Positions 22,410 through 28,561 of a DNA stretch of 28,561 bases are shown piece after piece (within the stretch, counting starts at the first letter, position 1; each line of letters starts with the position of its first letter). The stretch is from Casp-actino8 sp964563545 (GTDB lineage Bacteria; Actinomycetota; Acidimicrobiia; Acidimicrobiales; Ilumatobacteraceae). The notes beneath the pieces were generated by a model. It ran no database searches. It had not been told where the DNA came from and saw nothing but the letters and a program-made list of their open reading frames with translations. Made by a program: the position numbers and the translations under genes. The stretch lies in NCBI GenBank assembly GCA_964563545.1, contig CAZLXB010000028.1:1-28561 (forward strand), read 5' to 3'.

Positions 22410-23837
22410 ATGAAGACCTACCGCAATTTCGTCAACGGCAAGTACGTGGATGCGGCCGACGGCCGGACTCTCGGAGTGGTCAACCCGGCGACGGGTGAGC
22501 AGTACGCGACGGCTCCGCTGTCGGGCCCGGCTGACGTCGACGCCGCCATGAAGGCGGCTGCCAGTGCCTTCGAAACCTGGCGCGACTCCACGCCCAAAGA
22601 CCGCTCGCTGGCACTCTTCAGGATCGCCGACGCCATCGAGGCGCGTGCCGAGGAGTTCATCGCTCTCGAGTCGGAGAACTGCGGTAAGCCGATCGGGATC
22701 ACGCGGTCGGAGGAAATTCCGCCCATGGTCGACCACGTTCGCTTCTTTGCCACCGCGGCGCGGCATCTCGAGGGCAAGAGTGCCGGCGAATACGTGCCGA
22801 ACATGACGAGTTACATCCGGCGTGAACCGATCGGTGTGTGCGCGCAGGTCGCGCCGTGGAACTACCCGATGATGATGGCGGTCTGGAAGTTCGCCCCGGC
22901 CATCGCCGCCGGGAACACCGTGGTGCTGAAGCCGAGCGATACGACCCCGGTGACGACGACGTTGCTCGCCGAGATCTGTGCCGAGTTCCTGCCACCGGGC
23001 GTGATGAACGTCGTGTGCGGTGATCGCGACACCGGTCGATCGATGGTCGTGCACGACACGCCCTCACTCGTGAGCGTGACCGGCTCGGTGCGCGCCGGCA
23101 TGGAGGTGGCCGAAGCGGCGGCGAAGTCGCTCAAACGAGTTCACCTTGAATTGGGCGGCAAGGCGCCCGTGATCGTGTTCGATGATGCCGACATCGCAGC
23201 CGCGGCCGAGGGCATCGCGATCGGTGGTTATTTCAATGCCGGTCAGGACTGCACTGCGGCCACTCGTGTGCTGTGCGCACCCGGGGTCTACAAGGATTTC
23301 GTGGCCGCGCTCACCGAACAGGCCAAGGGGACCGGATGTGGCATGCCCGACGACGAGGACGTCCTCTTCGGTCCGGTCAACAATCCGAATCAATTGGCAC
23401 GAGTGTCGGGCTTCTTCGACCGTCTGCCCAAGCACGCCGAGGTCAACGCCGGTGGCTCGCGTCAGGGCGACAAGGGCTACTTCTTCTCACCGACGGTGGT
23501 GAGCGGTCTCAAGCAGACCGACGAGATGGTCCAGACCGAGATCTTCGGGCCGGTGATCACCGTGCAGCAGTTCTCCGATGAGGACGAAGCCGTGAAGTGG
23601 GCCAACGGAGTCGAGTACGGGCTCGCGTCGAGCGTCTGGACCAAGGACTTCGGTCGGGCCATGCGCGTGACCAAGCGTCTCGACTTCGGTTGTGTATGGA
23701 TCAACACGCACATTCCGATGGTCGCCGAGATGCCCCACGGCGGATTCAAGAAGTCGGGCTACGGCAAGGATCTCTCCGCCTACGCGCTCGACGACTACAC
23801 GCGCATCAAGCACGTGATGGCCAACCTCGACAGCTGA
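22410..23837 (+). CDS. Aldehyde dehydrogenase, probably gamma-aminobutyraldehyde dehydrogenase
   Basis: NAD(P)-dependent aldehyde dehydrogenase of 475 aa. Catalytic Cys281 (GQDCTAATR), general base Glu247 (HLELGGKAP), oxyanion Asn150 (PWNYPMMM) and cofactor Lys174 (VVLKPSD) are all in place. The C-terminal EMPHGGFKKSGYGKDLSAYALDDYTRIKHV is typical of aminobutyraldehyde/betaine-aldehyde dehydrogenases. Its location beside a class III aminotransferase and a polyamine ABC transporter supports oxidation of 4-aminobutanal to GABA in putrescine breakdown; this substrate is inferred from context. TAAAGT 6 nt before the ATG suggests a leaderless transcript. It converges on the aminotransferase gene with 9 bp between stops. 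Confidence 0.9.
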   Translation: MKTYRNFVNGKYVDAADGRTLGVVNPATGEQYATAPLSGPADVDAAMKAAASAFETWRDSTPKDRSLALFRIADAIEARAEEFIALESENCGKPIGITRSEEIPPMVDHVRFFATAARHLEGKSAGEYVPNMTSYIRREPIGVCAQVAPWNYPMMMAVWKFAPAIAAGNTVVLKPSDTTPVTTTLLAEICAEFLPPGVMNVVCGDRDTGRSMVVHDTPSLVSVTGSVRAGMEVAEAAAKSLKRVHLELGGKAPVIVFDDADIAAAAEGIAIGGYFNAGQDCTAATRVLCAPGVYKDFVAALTEQAKGTGCGMPDDEDVLFGPVNNPNQLARVSGFFDRLPKHAEVNAGGSRQGDKGYFFSPTVVSGLKQTDEMVQTEIFGPVITVQQFSDEDEAVKWANGVEYGLASSVWTKDFGRAMRVTKRLDFGCVWINTHIPMVAEMPHGGFKKSGYGKDLSAYALDDYTRIKHVMANLDS

Positions 23838-23844
23838 ACTGTCG
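23828..23844. terminator. Short hairpin at convergent gene ends
   Basis: CGACAG-CTGAA-CTGTCG forms a 6-bp stem with a 5-nt loop, overlapping the aldehyde dehydrogenase stop and next to the aminotransferase stop. It lacks a T-run, so it is at best a weak bidirectional terminator or an mRNA end-protecting hairpin. Confidence 0.3.
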
Positions 23845-23846
23845 TC

Positions 23847-25211
23847 TCAGCGCCGGGCGTACTCGTCGGCTGCGAAGGTGATCGCCTCGGTCAACACCCG
23901 ACCGATGAATTCCAATTCGTCCGGCCCGCAGATCAGGGTCGGGGCGAGAACGAGCACTGGTTCGGCGCGGTCGTCGGCCCGGCAGATCAAACCGTTCGAA
24001 TAGATACGCGGTGAGAGGATGTCTCGCAACAACCAGTTGCACTCCTCGGCATCGAAGGTCTGTTTGGTGGCCTTGTCGCGAACGAGTTCGATCGTCCGGA
24101 AGTAACCACAGCCGCGCACGTCGCCGACGATCGGCAGATCGCGCAAACCGTTCATGACTTCGTCGAAGATCGGCTCGTTGCGACGGACGTTCCCGAGGAC
24201 GTCTTCTTCCTCCATCAGTCGGAGGTTCTCGAGGGCGACCGCGCACGAAACCGGGTGGCCGCCGAACGTGAGGCCGTGGAGGTAGGTACGACCGGGTCGT
24301 TCGAGGAACGGAGCGGCCAAGCGGTCACTCACGATCACGCCACCGAGGGGTGCATACCCCGAAGTCACCGCTTTGGCGAAGGTGATCATGTCGGGCTGGA
24401 AGTCGAATCGTTCGCAGCCGAACCAGGTGCCGAGACGTCCGAAGGCGCAGATGACTTCATCGGAGACGAGCAGGATTCCGTAACGGTCGCAGATCTCACG
24501 CACCCGAGCCCAGTATCCGGCGGGCGGGACGAGTGTGCCGCCGGTGTTCTGCACGGGTTCCATGATGACCATGGCCACCGTTTCGGGCCCTTCGCGAAGG
24601 ATCACCTGCTCGATGTCATCGGCGCAGGCGAGCGAACAAGTTCCGGCGCACAGGTCGCACCGGTAGGCGTTGGTGTTGGCCGCCTTCACCGCCCATGGAA
24701 GTAGCGGCTCGAAGGGTTCGCGGATCGCCGGGATGCCCGTGATGCTGAGCGCGCCGATCGTCGTGCCGTGGTAGGCGTAGCGACGGCTCACGACCTTGCG
24801 CCGTTCGGGCTGGCCGATCGCGGCGAAGTACTGGATGGCGAGTTTCCATGCCGACTCGACGGCTTCGCCGCCGCCGGTGGTGAAAAAGACGCGATTGAGA
24901 TCGCCCGGGGCGAGTTCGGCCAACTTTGCCGCCAGGTCGATACCCGGCTGGTGACCGTAACTCCACAGCGGGAAATAGGCGAGTGAACCGGCCTGCGCGG
25001 CCCCGGCGGCGGCGAGTTCGGCCCGTCCGTGGCCGATGTTGCTGACGAAGAGGCCCGAGAGCCCGTCCAGATAGCGGCGGCCGGCATCGTCGAAGACGTA
25101 CGGCCCGTTGCCACGTTCGATCACGGGTAGTCCGCTGCGCTGGACACCGTTCAGATCGGTGAAGTGTCCCCACAGGTGCCGACGGGCGAGGAGTTGTCGG
25201 TCGGGGTTCAT
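23847..25211 (-). CDS. Class III aminotransferase, probably putrescine/polyamine aminotransferase
   Basis: PLP-dependent class III (omega) transaminase, 454 aa. Lys280 in MITFAKAVTSGYAPLGG binds PLP; Asp251 in LLVSDEVICAFGR contacts the cofactor; GGGEAVESAWKLA (113-125) and YHGTTIGALS are family hallmarks. The context of a polyamine importer and aminobutyraldehyde dehydrogenase suggests putrescine-pyruvate/2-oxoglutarate transamination (SpuC-like). A cysteine cluster CDLCAGTCSLAC (Cys185, 188, 192, 196) sits before the acidic helix, and similar clusters occur in some polyamine-type relatives; it may bind a metal. I start at the ATG at 25211; longer frames run into the divergent control region. 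It is divergent from potA, with an inverted repeat in its leader. Confidence 0.9.
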   Translation of the reverse strand: MNPDRQLLARRHLWGHFTDLNGVQRSGLPVIERGNGPYVFDDAGRRYLDGLSGLFVSNIGHGRAELAAAGAAQAGSLAYFPLWSYGHQPGIDLAAKLAELAPGDLNRVFFTTGGGEAVESAWKLAIQYFAAIGQPERRKVVSRRYAYHGTTIGALSITGIPAIREPFEPLLPWAVKAANTNAYRCDLCAGTCSLACADDIEQVILREGPETVAMVIMEPVQNTGGTLVPPAGYWARVREICDRYGILLVSDEVICAFGRLGTWFGCERFDFQPDMITFAKAVTSGYAPLGGVIVSDRLAAPFLERPGRTYLHGLTFGGHPVSCAVALENLRLMEEEDVLGNVRRNEPIFDEVMNGLRDLPIVGDVRGCGYFRTIELVRDKATKQTFDAEECNWLLRDILSPRIYSNGLICRADDRAEPVLVLAPTLICGPDELEFIGRVLTEAITFAADEYARR

Positions 25212-25226
25212 CGGGCGAAGGGTCGG

Positions 25227-25242
25227 GAGGTCGGATGACCTC
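25227..25242. promoter_or_regulatory. Inverted repeat in polyamine locus control region
   Basis: GAGGTC-GGAT-GACCTC has perfect 6-bp arms and lies 15 bp upstream of the aminotransferase ATG, within its likely leader and between the divergent genes. It could be an operator or a leader hairpin. Confidence 0.4.
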
Positions 25243-25278
25243 GGGATCCTTCCACCGTAGTGGGAGACGTCGAAGGTC

Positions 25279-25289
25279 TCGGTGACCGA
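25279..25289. promoter_or_regulatory. Short palindrome TCGGT-G-ACCGA in polyamine locus control region
   Basis: An 11-bp perfect odd-centred palindrome, 44 bp upstream of the potA -10 box. It is a second candidate regulator site in the same divergent region. Short palindromes arise by chance in GC-rich DNA, so support is limited. Confidence 0.25.
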
Positions 25290-25332
25290 TGGTCGAGAGC
25301 CGGATGGGTCCCGTACCTGCGACCCCATGTCG

Positions 25333-25338
25333 TATAGT
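25333..25338 (+). promoter_or_regulatory. Candidate -10 element (TATAGT) for potA operon
   Basis: TATAGT is the best -10 match in the divergent region and would give a leader of about 30 nt before the potA ATG at 25375. It argues against the earlier in-frame ATG at 25282, which lies upstream of it. No strong -35 is visible. Confidence 0.5.
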
Positions 25339-25374
25339 CCCGCAGGACAGATGTCCGCACGTTCCGGGGAGGGG

Positions 25375-26508
25375 ATGCACCAGGTGGCTGACAACCGTGG
25401 CGCAGTGGAATTGGAGAACGTCACCAAGAGGTACGGCTCCGTCGTCGCGGTCGATTCGGTCAGTCTGTCGGTGCGGCCGGGCGAGTTCCTGTCGCTCCTT
25501 GGTCCGAGTGGCTGCGGGAAGACCACGACCCTGCGCATGTTGGCCGGGTTCGAGCAACCCGACTCGGGCTTCATCAAGATCTCGGGCGACTACGTACAAG
25601 GTGTTCCGCCCTACAAGCGCGATGTCAACACCGTGTTCCAGCACTATGCGCTCTTTCCGCACATGACGGTGGCGGAGAACGTCGGCTACGGCCTGCGGCA
25701 GAAGGGTGTGTCGAAGTCGGAGATCGCCACTCGGGTGGCCGAGGCCCTCGACATGGTGCAGATGTCGAAGTTGGCCGATCGCAAACCCCGTCAGATGTCG
25801 GGTGGTCAGCAGCAGCGAGTCGCCGTTGCCCGAGCGCTGGTCAATCGGCCGAGCGTGCTCCTGCTCGACGAGCCACTCGGTGCGCTCGATCGCAAGTTGC
25901 GCGAAGAGATGCAGATCGAGCTCAAGTTGCTCCAGAGTCGTCTCGGCATCACTTTTGTCTTCGTGACCCACGATCAAGAGGAAGCCATGAGCATGAGCGA
26001 CCGCATCGCGATCATGCTCGACGGTCACATCGAACAACTCGGCGACCCAGAGTCCGTCTACGAACATCCGGCTTCGGCGTTCGTCGCCGGCTTCATCGGA
26101 CGCAACAACTTCTGGCAGGGCGTGGCCACCGAGCATGGTGTGCGCAGTGAGGACGGCGTCGACTTCGTGGCCAGCCGTCCCGAGGAAGACGTCCCCAACG
26201 GGCAAGGTGCTCTGGCCGCGGTACGTCCGGAGTGCATCAACCTGTCGTCCGAGAAGCCGAGTCAGGAAGCCAATCTGCTCCGCGGCAAGGTAGCCGGAGT
26301 CTCACACTTCGGCGACGTCCTCCAATACGTGGTCTCCGCCGGCGACCGCGACGTTTTGGTTCTCACCCCGCGCGCCCACGCGGCCCGACTCCACACCGGC
26401 GACGACGTGTGGTGCAGTTGGGCGGCCGACGACGTGTATTTGTTCTCGGCTCGGCAGGCCGACATCGTGATGGCCGACGGTGCCGATGAAGAGCCGGTCG
26501 ACGAATGA
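25375..26508 (+). CDS. potA: Spermidine/putrescine ABC transporter, ATP-binding protein
   Basis: ATPase of a polyamine-type importer, 377 aa. Walker A GPSGCGKT (43-50), Q-loop Gln89 in VFQHYALFPHMTV, signature MSGGQQQR (141-148), Walker B VLLLDEPLGALD (161-172) and H-loop His199 are present, followed by a C-terminal TOBE domain (about 275-350) that regulates activity. The sequence DYVQGVPPYKRDVNTVFQ is typical of PotA/CysA/MalK-like ATPases of this branch. The start is uncertain: ATG 25375, which I use, has GGGGAGGGG immediately upstream, very close; a GTG at 25384 would place the same GGAGG at about 11 nt. The in-frame ATG at 25282 precedes the likely promoter. potD follows after 51 bp. The substrate class is from potD and enzyme context. 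Confidence 0.94.
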   Translation: MHQVADNRGAVELENVTKRYGSVVAVDSVSLSVRPGEFLSLLGPSGCGKTTTLRMLAGFEQPDSGFIKISGDYVQGVPPYKRDVNTVFQHYALFPHMTVAENVGYGLRQKGVSKSEIATRVAEALDMVQMSKLADRKPRQMSGGQQQRVAVARALVNRPSVLLLDEPLGALDRKLREEMQIELKLLQSRLGITFVFVTHDQEEAMSMSDRIAIMLDGHIEQLGDPESVYEHPASAFVAGFIGRNNFWQGVATEHGVRSEDGVDFVASRPEEDVPNGQGALAAVRPECINLSSEKPSQEANLLRGKVAGVSHFGDVLQYVVSAGDRDVLVLTPRAHAARLHTGDDVWCSWAADDVYLFSARQADIVMADGADEEPVDE

Positions 26509-26559
26509 TCGTCCGTCACTGCAGTCCTCAACCAAGATCCAGTCAGTAAGGAGAAACCC

Positions 26560-27813
26560 ATGAACACACCGAAGAAGCCCCAGCAACTCCGCATGCTCGC
26601 GCCGACGAGTTTCCGCGACAAGTTGTCGCGGCGTGCCGTCATCAAGATGGGGACGGCGGCAGCCGGTCTGGCCATCGTGGCCGTGGCGTGCGGCGGCGAC
26701 GACGGCGATTCGTCTGGTGGCGGCGAGACAACCGATGGCTCGGGTGCCGGTGGCAATCAGGCCAGTGGCGACTGGAGTCGAGTGATCAACGCAGCGAGTG
26801 GAACCCTCGCCATGTACACGTGGGGCGACTACAACGATCCGCTCCTGGTGGGCGAGCAGGCCGAGAAGGCGATCGGTACGACCATGAAGGTCGACTACTT
26901 CAACAGCAACGAAGACCTCATCACCAAGCTCTCCACCTCGGGTGGGGCGAGTGGATTCGACATCGTCGTCCCGACCGGCCCGTACATCCCACAGATGATC
27001 GAGAAGGGCCTCATCCAGAAGTTCGACAAGTCGTTGATCCCCAACATGGTCAATGTCGACCCCAACTACCTCGCTCAGGCGTGGGATCCAGGCAACGACT
27101 ACTCGGTCTGCAAGAACTGGGGCACCACCGGATTCATGTGGGACAGCACGGTGATCGAGCGCGATCTCGTGACGTGGACCGACTTCTTCGATGCCTGCAT
27201 GAACGAAGCCAGTGGCAATTGTTCGGTGCTCGACACCGGCCCGAACCTCTGGGGCGCATGGTGCTGGGCCAACGGCAAGGACTGGAACGGCACCGATGTT
27301 GCCGATCTCGATGCCTGCGAAGCGTTCCTCGTGGACGAGCTCGCCCAGCACATCAAGAAGTTCGACAGTTACCCGAGCACGGCCATCGCCGAAGGCGCTT
27401 ATTCGCTCTCGATGGCGTGGAACGGTGACGCGCGTCAGGCGTATTACCGGATCGAAGAGGCGGGCGGAGATCCGAGTGTCTGGAAGTGGGCCCTCGGTTC
27501 TCCCGACACCGAACTCTGGATGGACAACTACTGCATCGCGGCCGGCGCCCCGAACCCCGAGGCTGCCCATGCATGGATCAACTGGGAACTCATCCCCGAG
27601 ATCTCGATTCAGGACCTGCAGTACCACGGCTACCACACCGGAATGAAGAACATGTCGGCGCTCATTTCCGAGATTGCGCCCGATCTCGACAAGGGCGACA
27701 TGATTTTCTTCGACGACGCCCAGGTCGCCAACATGCACACTCAGGAGATCACCGAGGCCATCGACCGTCAGGTCGAGATCCTCAACAAGGTGAAGGCCAA
27801 GGCCGGAGCCTGA
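26560..27813 (+). CDS. potD: Spermidine/putrescine ABC transporter, substrate-binding lipoprotein
   Basis: Polyamine-type solute-binding protein, 417 aa. The N-terminus carries a twin-arginine motif SRRAVIK (23-29), a hydrophobic stretch GTAAAGLAIVAV and a lipobox VAC with Cys44, followed by a Gly/Asp/Ser linker. It is therefore probably a Tat-exported lipoprotein that is anchored outside the membrane. Mature-domain hallmarks include LAMYTWGDYNDP (83-94), FDIVVPTGPYIPQMIEKGLIQKFD (133-156) and SLSMAWNGDARQAYY (282-296), matching the PotD/PotF fold. Six further cysteines (184, 213, 221, 235, 253, 325) could form disulfides. TAAGGAGAAACCC before the ATG gives a strong ribosome binding site. The permease gene starts 6 bp after its stop. 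Whether it prefers putrescine, spermidine or another diamine is unknown. Confidence 0.93.
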   Translation: MNTPKKPQQLRMLAPTSFRDKLSRRAVIKMGTAAAGLAIVAVACGGDDGDSSGGGETTDGSGAGGNQASGDWSRVINAASGTLAMYTWGDYNDPLLVGEQAEKAIGTTMKVDYFNSNEDLITKLSTSGGASGFDIVVPTGPYIPQMIEKGLIQKFDKSLIPNMVNVDPNYLAQAWDPGNDYSVCKNWGTTGFMWDSTVIERDLVTWTDFFDACMNEASGNCSVLDTGPNLWGAWCWANGKDWNGTDVADLDACEAFLVDELAQHIKKFDSYPSTAIAEGAYSLSMAWNGDARQAYYRIEEAGGDPSVWKWALGSPDTELWMDNYCIAAGAPNPEAAHAWINWELIPEISIQDLQYHGYHTGMKNMSALISEIAPDLDKGDMIFFDDAQVANMHTQEITEAIDRQVEILNKVKAKAGA

Positions 27814-27819
27814 TAGCGG

Positions 27820-28561
27820 GTGACCGCAGCAGTGCCGTCTCGTCGTCGTGGGTGGCGGGGGCCGAAATTCGCCCTCGCCATCCCGTCGATCGTCTGGTAC
27901 CTGCTCTTCTTCGTCATCCCGATCGCGTTCATCGTCGTCTACTCGTTCGGCACGAAGGACACGACGAAACTCCTCCCCGTCGATCTCGGGAAGTTGACTA
28001 CGGGCAACTACTCGGAGGTCTTCGACGAGACGTTCTTCAAGGTCTTTCGCGCCACTCTGCGGATCGCCGTGGTGGCGACGCTGCTCTGTTTGCTCATCGG
28101 ATTACCGGTCGCGTACTTCGCGGCCTTCAAAGTGAGCGAACGTTGGCGGGCGCTCATCCTCGCCCTCGTGGTGGTGCCGAGCTTCACGTCGTTCCTCATT
28201 CGCACCGTCGCTTGGCGAATCCCGCTTGCACCCAAGGGTGAGTTCTCGCAGTGGCTCGCCGACATCGGTCTGATCGGTGACAAGGGAATCCAACTTCTCG
28301 AGACCCAGACCGCGGTTCAGATCGCCATCGTCTACAACTACCTCGGTTTCATGATCCTGCCGCTCTTCGTGGCCCTCGATCGGATCGATGTGCGGATGCG
28401 GGAGGCGAGCAAGGACCTCGGCGCCGGACGAATCGCGACCTTCTTCGGCGTCACGTTGCCGCTCGCCGGCCCGGGCATCGTGGCCGGAGTGCTGCTCACC
28501 TTCATCCCGATGTGTGGCGACTACGTGACGGCCACCGTGCTCGGTGGCGCCAAGGGCAACA
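27820..28561 (+). CDS. potB: Spermidine/putrescine ABC transporter, permease (3' truncated by window)
   Basis: The first 247 codons of a polyamine-type permease, starting at GTG 27820, 6 bp after the potD stop, and running off the window end. The N-terminus is basic (SRRRGWRGPK), then membrane helices include FALAIPSIVWYLLFFVIPIA, LRIAVVATLLCLLIGLPVAYF, LILALVVVPSFTSFLI and IAIVYNYLGFMILPLFVAL. The EAA loop REASKDLGAGRIATFFGVTLPLAGPGI contacts the ATPase. The segment LLFFVIPIAFIVVYSF is typical of PotB/PotH. The second permease (PotC-type), expected for this family, must lie beyond the window. Confidence 0.9.
   Translation, partial: MTAAVPSRRRGWRGPKFALAIPSIVWYLLFFVIPIAFIVVYSFGTKDTTKLLPVDLGKLTTGNYSEVFDETFFKVFRATLRIAVVATLLCLLIGLPVAYFAAFKVSERWRALILALVVVPSFTSFLIRTVAWRIPLAPKGEFSQWLADIGLIGDKGIQLLETQTAVQIAIVYNYLGFMILPLFVALDRIDVRMREASKDLGAGRIATFFGVTLPLAGPGIVAGVLLTFIPMCGDYVTATVLGGAKGN

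Noticed and set aside
26302..27738. Long minus-strand open frame (478 codons) over potD
   Set aside because: It is antisense to a clear polyamine-binding lipoprotein with strong ribosome binding site and signal peptide.

Overview
The window is about 28.5 kb of GC-rich actinobacterial chromosome. High GC, many GTG starts, leaderless-type promoters, an F420-type luciferase-like oxidoreductase and Gly/Asp/Ser-rich lipoprotein linkers all fit Actinomycetota. I would guess class Acidimicrobiia, but that is inference. A run of 100 N (8113-8212) marks an assembly gap inside a low-complexity acidic repeat. I saw no rRNA, tRNA, CRISPR, insertion sequence or phage gene.

Layout. 1-1489 (+): 3' end of pnp, then dapB. 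1502-4219 (-): zinc-ribbon/SPOR-like membrane protein, a 41-aa hydrophobic peptide, a Prx5-type peroxiredoxin and a DedA-like membrane protein. 4281-5933 (+): fatty-acyl-CoA-ligase-like enzyme. 5942-8880 (-): a tightly coupled four-gene operon encoding a secreted protein with an Asp/Glu/His repeat tail, a membrane-anchored protein with a Gly/Ser tail, an ApbE flavin transferase and a di-heme ferric-reductase-like membrane protein. 9053-11126 (+): an OmpR-type regulator and histidine kinase, divergent from that operon across a repeat-rich control region. 11130-13619 (-): a complete polar amino acid ABC importer. 13768-15523 (+): a TetR regulator, probably leaderless, and an orphan diiron ferritin-fold oxidase. 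15551-16879 (+): murF. 16866-18137 (-): MFS exporter. 18201-18386 (+): 61-aa zinc-ribbon protein. 18390-22109 (-): cytochrome P450, LLM oxidoreductase and amidase. 22195-22357 (+): remnant of a GNAT acetyltransferase. 22410-28561: a polyamine locus with an aminobutyraldehyde-type dehydrogenase (+), a class III aminotransferase (-), and potA, potD and a 5' portion of potB (+).

How the genes work together. The last 6 kb reads as polyamine import (ABC transporter) followed by transamination to an aminoaldehyde and oxidation to a GABA-type acid. The P450, LLM oxidoreductase and amidase look like a small catabolic or tailoring module of unknown substrate.

The most novel-looking part is 5942-11126. 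It encodes a two-heme membrane electron conduit, a covalent-flavin installer, two unrecognised low-complexity surface proteins and a two-component system, but no recognisable FMN-binding acceptor domain. I propose it is a signal-controlled extracytoplasmic redox or metal-handling system. This is inference from domain content and operon structure.
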